This document shows positions 27,851 to 34,249 of a DNA stretch of 64,000 bases, one piece after another. Location of the stretch: NCBI RefSeq assembly GCF_049651025.1, contig NZ_JBASBH010000106.1:101405-165404 (forward strand), given 5' to 3'. The notes beneath the pieces were generated by a model. It saw only the letters and a program-made list of their open reading frames with translations, was not told the DNA's origin and ran no database searches. The position numbers and the translations under genes are program-made. Every line of letters starts with the position of its first letter. The first letter of the stretch is position 1. The DNA is from Parvibaculum sp049651025. GTDB taxonomy: Bacteria; Pseudomonadota; Alphaproteobacteria; Parvibaculales; Parvibaculaceae.

Positions 27851-27927
27851 TGGTGACTCCGGCGCGATTCGAACGCGCGACCCCCAGATTAGGAATCTGG
27901 TGCTCTATCCAGCTGAGCTACGGAGCC
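27851..27927 (-). tRNA. tRNA-Arg (anticodon CCT)
   Basis: A cloverleaf can be drawn in full: acceptor GGCTCCG with CGGAGTC, D-arm GCTC/GAGC, anticodon arm CCAGA-TTCCTAA-TCTGG with anticodon CCT, and T-arm GCGCG-TTCGAAT-CGCGC. The discriminator is A and CCA is encoded. It reads AGG codons. No integrase or duplicated 3' end is seen around it. Confidence 0.96.
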
Positions 27928-28155
27928 TTGGACCCTGTTGGGCAATCTCCAGCCGCATCGGCGCTTTCGGCGCGGAGCGGGCAGAAGTCGGGTTGGCCAG
28001 CCTCTTGTTGCGCGCACCCTACGTGAGCGCCTCGCGGGCTGCAACGGTCCCAAACTGCGCCAGGGCATTCGTTTCAAAATGGCGGGAGCGGCCCTCGGCA
28101 GGCCCGGAAAGATACGGCGGCCTGTGGCTCAGGTCAGGGTTTGCGCCATTTATCC

Positions 28156-28191
28156 GTCATGGCCCGAGGTTTGCTCTGTGCCGGGCGTGAC
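28156..28191. repeat. REP-like palindromic element
   Basis: GTCATGGCCCG at 28156-28166 is mirrored by CCGGGCGTGAC at 28181-28191 with a ~14-base centre. The GTCATGGCC/GGC-TGAC ends are typical of palindromic extragenic repeats in alphaproteobacteria. Confidence 0.5.
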
Positions 28192-28406
28192 AGCGGCTCA
28201 ACCCTATTATTTAGGCCGATCCACATAGCGATCTATTGAAAGACCGGCAACCTATGGCAGGTCGGCCTCAACCTTCTTCTTTACGGACCGCTCTATTTGG
28301 GTCAAAAGGAAAGGGGCGCAGCCTCCGGTTGTTATGGGTTGTATCGTGAGAAATATGCACGTTTTGAGTGATATTTTGAGCAACAAGCACCGAATTGACA
28401 TGCTTT

Positions 28407-28422
28407 CGTCGATGCATCGACG
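28407..28422. promoter_or_regulatory. 16-bp perfect palindrome upstream of the LuxR-type gene
   Basis: CGTCGATGCATCGACG reads the same on both strands. It ends 12 bases before the ATG at 28435 and follows a TTGACA, so a dimeric regulator bound here would cover the start of the gene. Autoregulation by the LuxR-type protein is a guess. Confidence 0.5.
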
Positions 28423-28434
28423 GGAACGGACCCA

Positions 28435-29076
28435 ATGAACATTCTGATCCTCGGCGAGCAGCCTCTCTTTTGCGAAGGCCTGCGCGGTGTCGTGGCAACG
28501 CTTGAAGCGGCGGCGACAATCAAGGTTGTGGCGGGACCTGACGCTCTCATGCGCACCGATCCCGGCGAGGCCGACCTCATCCTCATTGAACTTGTCGGCG
28601 CAGGTTCGCCGGAGCGGTCTGAGGTCTTGCGTCGGCTCGCGGCGAGCGCGGCCAAGGTTGCCGTTTTCAGCGATCGCGATTCGCCTGCATTCATCCGCGA
28701 AATGATGGAGCTTGGCGTCAAAGGGTTCATCCCCAAAGGGCTCGGCGTCAATCTGGTGCTCAATGCGCTCAGTCTCATCGGAATGGGCGGCCGTTTCGTT
28801 CCCGATGCCTTGCTCGTGTCGCGGACTGAAGGGTTTGCGGAAGCGCCTGAAGGTTTTATCAGCGCTGGTGCCGAGAAGCTGACACCGCGCCAGCGTGAGG
28901 TTCTCGGCGAAATCGGCAAAGGCCGCTCCAATCAGGAAATCGCGCGCGTGCTTGGCATCTCGGTCGCGACCGTGAAGCTCCACGTCAATGCGATCCTCCA
29001 GGCGCTCGGCGTACGCAACCGGACAGAAGCCGCGATCATCGCCTTGCGTTCGCGCGCGCCTGCCGCGACCAGCTGA
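28435..29076 (+). CDS. LuxR/NarL-type regulator with degenerate receiver domain
   Basis: 213 residues. Residues 1-120 align with a NarL-type receiver, but the phosphate-accepting aspartate is replaced by Glu52 (ADLILIELVGAG) and the N-terminal acidic pair reads Gly7-Glu8 (LILGEQP). The conserved Ser (AVFSDRD) and Lys (GFIPKG) are kept. A C-terminal helix-turn-helix follows (LTPRQREVLGEIGKG, SVATVKLHVNAIL). It should bind DNA as a dimer, probably without phosphorylation. No cognate kinase is adjacent. Confidence 0.87.
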   Translation: MNILILGEQPLFCEGLRGVVATLEAAATIKVVAGPDALMRTDPGEADLILIELVGAGSPERSEVLRRLAASAAKVAVFSDRDSPAFIREMMELGVKGFIPKGLGVNLVLNALSLIGMGGRFVPDALLVSRTEGFAEAPEGFISAGAEKLTPRQREVLGEIGKGRSNQEIARVLGISVATVKLHVNAILQALGVRNRTEAAIIALRSRAPAATS

Positions 29077-29087
29077 CAGTTCGCGTC

Positions 29088-29942
29088 TTGGCGCAGCGCG
29101 GCGTTGGCGTCGCCATATTTCTGTTTTATTTTGTCCTGTGCACGCCTCAGGCTTTTGCCTGCAAGCTTGCGAAGGGCGAAAGCGTCGTGGTTGCCGCAGT
29201 GACGGACGATGCCATTCTCGAACTCACAGACGGCCGAAGTGTGAGGCTTGCAGGCGTCGAGGTGCCGCAATCTGCGGCGGCGCATTTTGGGGGGCTCGCA
29301 GGGCAACGCGTCACCCTTCGTTATGGCGATGCGCGGATCGACCGTTACGGGCGCGTTCTTGCCTTCGTCATGTTGCAGGCAGGCGGTTCGTTGCAGGAGC
29401 GGCTGATCGAAGACGGCGCGGCGCGCGTCACCCCATCGCGCGACATGCGGCTGTGTGCTGGCAGGCTGCTTGACGCCGAAGCGCGGGCGCGGCGTGCCGG
29501 GCGCGGCATCTGGAACGATCCGGCCTATGCCGTTCGGCAAGCGGACGACATTGCGGCCCTCGAACGGCTGGAAGGCAGCTACCAACTTGCCGAGGGTGTC
29601 GCCAAAGCCGTGTCGAATGTGCGCGGTCGCATATACATCAACTTCGGCGAAGACTGGCGCGAGGACTTCACGGTGACAGTCGCGCCCGCCGACGCTAAGC
29701 TTTTCAAAGGTGAGCCATGGGCGCGCCTTGTCGGTAAAAATCCGGAACTTGCCGGAACGAAAATCAGGGTGCGGGGCTATATCGCTCGTTATTACGGTCC
29801 GGGTATCACGGTGACCGTGCCAGAGCAGATCGAGCTTCTGGACCCGGCGATGGCGGATGAGAGGAAGCAGGCGGCGGATGACGGCGGTGACAGGAAGGTC
29901 TCCAGGAAGACACGCCGCAAGACGGGTGATGCGCAGCGGTAG
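29088..29942 (+). CDS. exported SNase-like protein with altered active site
   Basis: 284 residues. A signal peptide-like start (GVAIFLFYFVLCTPQAFA) precedes a staphylococcal-nuclease fold: RSVRLAGVEVPQ, then DRYGRVLAFV and ARRAGRGIWND. Compared with the nuclease, the two catalytic arginines fit (RLAG, YGRV) but the VDTPE block reads VEVPQ, so Asp40 is Glu and the base Glu43 is Gln. About 100 further residues form a second OB-like part (VRGRIYINFG, IRVRGYIARYYG). The start is uncertain: no ATG opens the frame and TTG 29088 lacks a ribosome site. The stop overlaps the next gene by 14 bases. Confidence 0.72.
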   Translation: MAQRGVGVAIFLFYFVLCTPQAFACKLAKGESVVVAAVTDDAILELTDGRSVRLAGVEVPQSAAAHFGGLAGQRVTLRYGDARIDRYGRVLAFVMLQAGGSLQERLIEDGAARVTPSRDMRLCAGRLLDAEARARRAGRGIWNDPAYAVRQADDIAALERLEGSYQLAEGVAKAVSNVRGRIYINFGEDWREDFTVTVAPADAKLFKGEPWARLVGKNPELAGTKIRVRGYIARYYGPGITVTVPEQIELLDPAMADERKQAADDGGDRKVSRKTRRKTGDAQR

Positions 29943-31371
29943 ATATGCGGCTCTCGCGCTCGCGCTTTTCATGGCGGGTTGCACGACGAACCCCGCCACC
30001 GGAAAGTCGCAGCTTGCGACGCTCATGTCGTCCGACGACGAAGCGCAGGCTGGCGCTGCCGCTCATCCCAAAATCGTTGCGGCCTATGGCGGCGTCTATA
30101 ATGACGAACGTGTCGGGCAATATGTGGCGCATGTGACGTCGCGCATCGCCAAGGGGTCGGACCGGCCGGACATTGCCTATCGGGTTACTGTTCTGAACAG
30201 CCCGCTCGTCAATGCCTTCGCTCTGCCCGGCGGATACGTCTATGTGACGCGCGGACTTCTCGCGCTGGTCGATGACGAGGCGGAGCTTGCGGGCGTTCTC
30301 GGCCACGAAATCGGCCATGTGATTGCGCGGCACGGTGCGCAACGCCAGACAGCGGCCTTGGGCGCTTCAATGCTTGGCGCCGTGCTTGGTGCGGTCGTCG
30401 GCAGTCAGGCGGTGAATCAGGCGATCGGTCTTGGCGGGCAGGGGTTGCTCGCGGGATATTCGCGCGATCAGGAATATGAGGCCGATGCGCTTGGCGTGCG
30501 CTATCTCGCAAAGGCCGGTTACGATCCTTACGCGCAAGGCGACTTTCTCGACAAGATGGAAGGTGAACGCAAGCTTCAGGCGCAAGTCATGCGCCAGAAG
30601 TACGAAACTTCGGGGGATTGGCTGGCGAGCCATCCGGCAACGCCGGAGCGCGTCGCGGCGGCGCGCGCCAATGCCGCTAATACCGAGATCGTCTCAGGCG
30701 CGGGCGAGCGCGATCGCAGCGAATTGTTGCACGCGATTGACGGCATGATTTATGGCGACAGCCCCGAGCAGGGCATTATTCGTGGACGGACGTTTACGCA
30801 TCCGGTGGAGTGCATTCGTTTTGAGGTGCCGCCGCATTTCACCATTCTTAATGGCGCGGAAGCGGTGCTGGTGCAGGGGCCGGACAAGACGGTGGTGAAG
30901 TTCGATAGCGGTGCGAAGTCGCCGAATGTCGATATAGGCACTTATCTTGCCGGCGTCTGGGCGGCTGACGTCAAGCTCACGCCCGTCGAGAGCTTCAGGA
31001 TCAACGGCATGGCTGCCGCGAGCGCGCTCACCAAAGTGGGTGAATATAATGCGCGGCTCGTGGCGATAGAGGCCGAGCCTTCGAAGGTCTATCGCTTTCT
31101 GATGGGAGCGCGGCCTGACGCGGGCACGCGCCATGATGCGGCGCTGCGCGAGCTCTATATGAGTTTCCGGCGCATTTCGCCGGCGGAAGCGGCGGCCGCA
31201 AAGCCGTTGCGCATTCGCATCGTCACCGTGAAGCAGGGCGATACGGTCACATCGCTTGGCGAGCGGATGGCCTATCCCGATTTTCGCGTCGAACGCTTCC
31301 AGGCCTTGAACGGTCTTGAGCGGAGCGAGCGGTTACAGGTCGGCCTACAACTCAAGCTTGTCGCCGAATAG
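29929..31371 (+). CDS. M48 family metalloprotease, lipoprotein, with LysM-like C-terminus
   Basis: 480 residues. A lipobox (ALALFMAGC) indicates a lipid-anchored, probably periplasmic enzyme. The zinc site is H126-E-x-x-H130 (HEIGHVIARH) with the downstream glutamate in YSRDQEYEADALG. The C-terminal part has a LysM-like stretch (VKQGDTVTSLGERM, FQALNGL). Relatives such as BepA and LoiP take part in outer-membrane protein quality control. It starts inside the end of the SNase-like gene (ATG 29929), so the two are likely coupled. Confidence 0.9.
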   Translation: MRSGRYAALALALFMAGCTTNPATGKSQLATLMSSDDEAQAGAAAHPKIVAAYGGVYNDERVGQYVAHVTSRIAKGSDRPDIAYRVTVLNSPLVNAFALPGGYVYVTRGLLALVDDEAELAGVLGHEIGHVIARHGAQRQTAALGASMLGAVLGAVVGSQAVNQAIGLGGQGLLAGYSRDQEYEADALGVRYLAKAGYDPYAQGDFLDKMEGERKLQAQVMRQKYETSGDWLASHPATPERVAAARANAANTEIVSGAGERDRSELLHAIDGMIYGDSPEQGIIRGRTFTHPVECIRFEVPPHFTILNGAEAVLVQGPDKTVVKFDSGAKSPNVDIGTYLAGVWAADVKLTPVESFRINGMAAASALTKVGEYNARLVAIEAEPSKVYRFLMGARPDAGTRHDAALRELYMSFRRISPAEAAAAKPLRIRIVTVKQGDTVTSLGERMAYPDFRVERFQALNGLERSERLQVGLQLKLVAE

Positions 31372-31383
31372 GCAAATTGAAAA

Positions 31384-31407
31384 AGGCCCGGCGATGATGC
31401 CGGGCCT
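31384..31407. terminator. bidirectional terminator between the M48 and carD genes
   Basis: A 9-bp stem AGGCCCGGC (31384-31392) / GCCGGGCCT (31399-31407) with loop GATGAT. It is flanked by A-rich sequence on the left and CTTCCATTTT on the right, so it can serve both converging genes. Confidence 0.8.
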
Positions 31408-31436
31408 CTTCCATTTTGTTTCTCTCGGCGGCCGTG

Positions 31437-32462
31437 TCAGGCTGCCTCGGGCGCTTCCTTGGTCGGCTTTTCACTGCGGCCCGAACCACCCTGAAGCGCT
31501 GCTTCGACCTTCTGCACAGCGGCGTCTTCGCCGATGCGCTCTACGACGGCGACTTCGCGCGCCATGCGGTCGAGAGCGGCTTCATAAAGCTGGCGCTCCG
31601 AATAAGACTGTTCGGGCTGGCGCTCGGAGCGATAGAGATCGCGGACCACTTCGGCGATGGAGATAAGATCGCCTGAATTGATCTTCGCCTCATATTCCTG
31701 CGCGCGGCGGCTCCACATGGTGCGCTTGATCCTCGCGCGGCCACGCAGCGTCTCGATCGCATTGTCGACGACGACGGCTTCCGAGAGCTTCCGCATGCCG
31801 ACGGCCTGCCACTTATGGGTCGGCACGCGCAGCGTCATCTTCTCCTTGTCGAAGTTGATGACGAACAGTTCCAGCTTGTGCCCGGCGACTTCCTGCTCCT
31901 CGACGTCGAGGATCTGGCCAACGCCATGGGCGGGATAGACCACATATTCCTTGGTCTTGAAGACCGACCGGGGAGAGGGCTTTTTCTCTTCCTTGCGCGG
32001 TTCGACCTTGGGTTCAGCTTTCGCCTCGACCTTGGGGGCGGGCTTTACCGATGGGGCTTCCGCTTTCTGCGGTTTGGGGGCCTCAGACTTCTTCATATTC
32101 GTACTATTTACCTTCAACTCAACTTTAGGCTCGGGCTTAGCGTGATGCTTGGCCTCAGCCTTGGCTTGGGGGGCTTTTATCGGCGCAGCGGCCTTCTTTT
32201 CGACCGGCTTCGTCGTCGCCTTTACGTGCTCAAGCTTTGCGGCAGGTTTCGGCTTTGCCTTGGCGACCGGTTTTACCGAGGCCTTGGCGGCGGGTTTTGC
32301 CGCCACCTTCGCCGACTTGGCGGGCGCGCTCGCAGCCTTGGGCTTGGCTTTGGCAGTGGTTTTGGTTTTCACAGCCGGTTTCGTCGCTGCTTTAGCGGCT
32401 TGCGGTTTGGCTTTATGTCCGGGCGTTCCGGATTTCTGGGGCTTCTTCAATTTGCTCGCCAT
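31437..32462 (-). CDS. CarD/CdnL-family transcription regulator with long histone H1-like N-terminal tail
   Basis: 341 residues. The CarD domain occupies about 166-341: the RNA-polymerase-binding Tudor-like part (VYPAHGVGQILDVEEQEV) followed by the helical DNA-binding part with MWSRRAQEYEAKINSGD. CarD binds RNAP beta and stabilises open complexes at promoters such as those for rRNA. The first ~165 residues are low-complexity, rich in Lys, Ala and Pro, like histone H1 tails. ATG 32462 has AGGA six bases ahead. A second ATG at 32096, in a locally AT-rich patch, would give a ~219-residue form. Usual alphaproteobacterial CarD is ~170 residues. Confidence 0.9.
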   Translation of the reverse strand: MASKLKKPQKSGTPGHKAKPQAAKAATKPAVKTKTTAKAKPKAASAPAKSAKVAAKPAAKASVKPVAKAKPKPAAKLEHVKATTKPVEKKAAAPIKAPQAKAEAKHHAKPEPKVELKVNSTNMKKSEAPKPQKAEAPSVKPAPKVEAKAEPKVEPRKEEKKPSPRSVFKTKEYVVYPAHGVGQILDVEEQEVAGHKLELFVINFDKEKMTLRVPTHKWQAVGMRKLSEAVVVDNAIETLRGRARIKRTMWSRRAQEYEAKINSGDLISIAEVVRDLYRSERQPEQSYSERQLYEAALDRMAREVAVVERIGEDAAVQKVEAALQGGSGRSEKPTKEAPEAA

Positions 32463-32946
32463 AGCCTTTCCTATACCCGAGAGATCGGCAAAAGCATTGC
32501 CGATCCGGTTCACGTACACGCCACAGACCGAACGTCTCGAAGGCCGTCGAAAAAGCCGTATCCTATCCCCCCGACGTCTTTTGCTGACGCCATCAGGGAC
32601 TTTGGCCGTCTTCGACCTTTTGCATATTGCTCAAGCTCACACAGCACCGAGAAGTGCCGGCAGGCCTCGTTGTCAGAAAGAGCGAAATCGGCTCCCAATG
32701 ACGGTACCAAAGGCTTAGAACTAACGATCGGGCCCTTAGTTTGAGCGGCGTTTCTCGTCGGTTCGCGCGTCTGTCTCGCGAAATCTCATTCTTGAGACAG
32801 GATATCACAAACTACCCGTAAAGGGAAGCTGCCACGCGCAAAACGCATGTAAGGACAGGGAGATAGGCCGTAATATACCGGGTCCGGACCAAGGTGGACA
32901 GCCGTTTAGGCTGCGACGGAATGCCCCGTCAGGCCCTTGAGCAGGT
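32463..32946. other. 484-base gap upstream of carD with two inverted repeats
   Basis: No gene is supported. It should hold the carD promoter, reading left. Two inverted repeats are visible: AACTAA/TTAGTT at 32719-32724 and 32736-32741, and CTGTCTC/GAGACAG at 32771-32777 and 32794-32800. No clear -35/-10 pair was found. Confidence 0.55.
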
Positions 32947-33285
32947 TCAGTCGCCTTCGCCGGGCTCGGCGCTGAAATGCTTCTCGAATTTGTCTTCGAC
33001 GCCCTGCCAGTCGTCGGCATCGCGAGGCGGTTCACGCTTGATCGTGATATTGGGCCAGCGGACCGCATATTCGGCGTTCAGCTCGAGCCACTGGTCGAGA
33101 CCCGTTTCGGTGTCCGGCTTGATCGCTTCGGCGGGGCATTCGGGTTCGCAGACGCCGCAGTCGATGCATTCGTCGGGATGGATCACAAGCATGTTCTCGC
33201 CCTCGTAGAAGCAGTCCACGGGGCAGACTTCAACGCAATCCATGTATTTGCAGCGAATGCAGGCGTCGGTCACAACGTAAGTCAT
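32947..33285 (-). CDS. fdxA: 7Fe ferredoxin FdxA
   Basis: 112 residues. The cysteine layout is that of Azotobacter-type FdI ferredoxins with one 3Fe-4S and one 4Fe-4S cluster: C9, C12, C17, C21 and C25 in the first half, and C40, C43, C46 and C50 in the second (CIDCGVCEPECP). The C-terminal ~55 residues are the acidic extension of this family. It is a cytoplasmic low-potential electron carrier. It sits in the CarD - FdxA - S4 - helicase block, an order known to me from other alphaproteobacteria. Confidence 0.95.
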   Translation of the reverse strand: MTYVVTDACIRCKYMDCVEVCPVDCFYEGENMLVIHPDECIDCGVCEPECPAEAIKPDTETGLDQWLELNAEYAVRWPNITIKREPPRDADDWQGVEDKFEKHFSAEPGEGD

Positions 33286-33344
33286 CGAACTCTCCCAGCC
33301 CAGCGGCTCCTAGCCGTGGCAAGCGTACATAAGGGCTCGCGGCA

Positions 33345-33818
33345 TCATGCGCCAGATGGCGGCGTCAACCCGAGCCGGGCCATGACGCGCAAGCGCGCCT
33401 GACCGGATTCGCGATCGGGAACGTATATCAGGCCAGCGACGCGCCGCAACAGGTTGGCTTCGTAATCGTCGAGGATGCCGTCCGCATAAACAACTTCCCA
33501 CATCTTTTCGATGAGGGTGATGCGTTCCTCTTCATCATAGTTCTTCTTGATGGCCTGAGCCCAGCGGAAGAGGTCGAGCGTCTTTGCCTCGTCGCTGACG
33601 GCGACGGCGATGAGATCGTCCACTTCGGCAGGTGCGAGGCCGAAATGCGCCGACACGATCCGTGCGATGGTCTGGCGTTCATTGTCGTCGAAGCGGGAAT
33701 CCGCCGTCGAGGCTGCGCGCACCAGAAGGGCGGCGACCGCGATCTGCAATTCGTCGAAACGCGTCGACGCGGACGGTTCCTCGATGCCGGTCAGGAAGGC
33801 TTTGATCTTGTCGAGCAT
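33345..33818 (-). CDS. TerB-like protein
   Basis: 157 residues, all-helical, with paired acidic motifs like those of the TerB/TerB-N family: DSRFDDNERQTIARI near residue 40 and YADGILDDYEANLLRRVAGL near 115. TerB domains bind metal and are linked to tellurite resistance and stress, but most single-domain alphaproteobacterial members are uncharacterised. ATG 33818 is chosen as the start of the compact domain; no strong ribosome site is seen. Confidence 0.82.
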   Translation of the reverse strand: MLDKIKAFLTGIEEPSASTRFDELQIAVAALLVRAASTADSRFDDNERQTIARIVSAHFGLAPAEVDDLIAVAVSDEAKTLDLFRWAQAIKKNYDEEERITLIEKMWEVVYADGILDDYEANLLRRVAGLIYVPDRESGQARLRVMARLGLTPPSGA

Positions 33819-33859
33819 GGGGATTTGCCTACAGCAGCGCGAAGCGAACCGCAACCTTG

Positions 33860-34243
33860 CTACTCGTCATTGAGCCCATGAAATGCATCGGTTTGGCGGC
33901 GCTCTTTCTTGGTGGGGCGTCCGCTGCCGGGATCGCGGGAGGCTGTCGCTTCCGGGTCCGACGCTGTGCGCGGCGCGGGTGGTGCGAGGTCTTCATACAG
34001 GGCCTGGGCTTCCGGCGCAGGGCCTCGCCGCGTGCCGGGCGCAAGCACCTTGAGCACGCGGACATGGTGCCCGAGTGGAAATGTCAATACGTCGCCGGGT
34101 TTGACGATGCGGCTCGCTTTGGACACGCGCTCGCCGTTAAGGCGAAGCTTGCCCGAGGTGACGAGGCTTGCCGCCAGCGTGCGGCTTTTCAGCAGCCTTG
34201 CGAACCAGAGCCAGCGGTCCACTCTCTGCTCAAGGTCCGCCAT
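33860..34243 (-). CDS. S4-domain RNA-binding protein (HslR/Hsp15-like)
   Basis: 127 residues. Residues 5-70 form an S4 domain (QRVDRWLWFARLLKSRTLAA, LRLNGERVSK, PGDVLTFPL), followed by a charged low-complexity tail. E. coli Hsp15 uses this domain to rescue stalled 50S subunits carrying peptidyl-tRNA. The gene starts 6 bases after the stop of the Suv3-like helicase, so the two are likely co-expressed in an RNA-related operon. Confidence 0.88.
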   Translation of the reverse strand: MADLEQRVDRWLWFARLLKSRTLAASLVTSGKLRLNGERVSKASRIVKPGDVLTFPLGHHVRVLKVLAPGTRRGPAPEAQALYEDLAPPAPRTASDPEATASRDPGSGRPTKKERRQTDAFHGLNDE

Positions 34244-34249
34244 GACGGT

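Larger units (their letters stand above)
27928..28434. other. 507-base gap with a palindromic repeat and an operator-like palindrome
   Basis: No coding region is supported. It contains a REP-like element (28156-28191), then an AT-richer stretch leading to the LuxR-type gene, with a TTGACA at 28395-28400 and a perfect palindrome at 28407-28422. Confidence 0.6.

Noticed and set aside
27851..27927. tRNA-Arg as an island integration site
   Set aside because: No integrase, no repeat of the tRNA 3' end and no composition change nearby; the transferred-looking gene is 10 kb away.
28252..28983. 243-residue open frame opposite the LuxR-type gene
   Set aside because: The plus-strand gene has a clear receiver and helix-turn-helix; the minus frame has no domain.
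31815..32744. Long plus-strand frame with Gly/Leu/Phe-rich low-complexity product
   Set aside because: It is the complement of the Lys/Ala/Pro codons of the CarD tail; the CarD frame has domain, start and terminator support.
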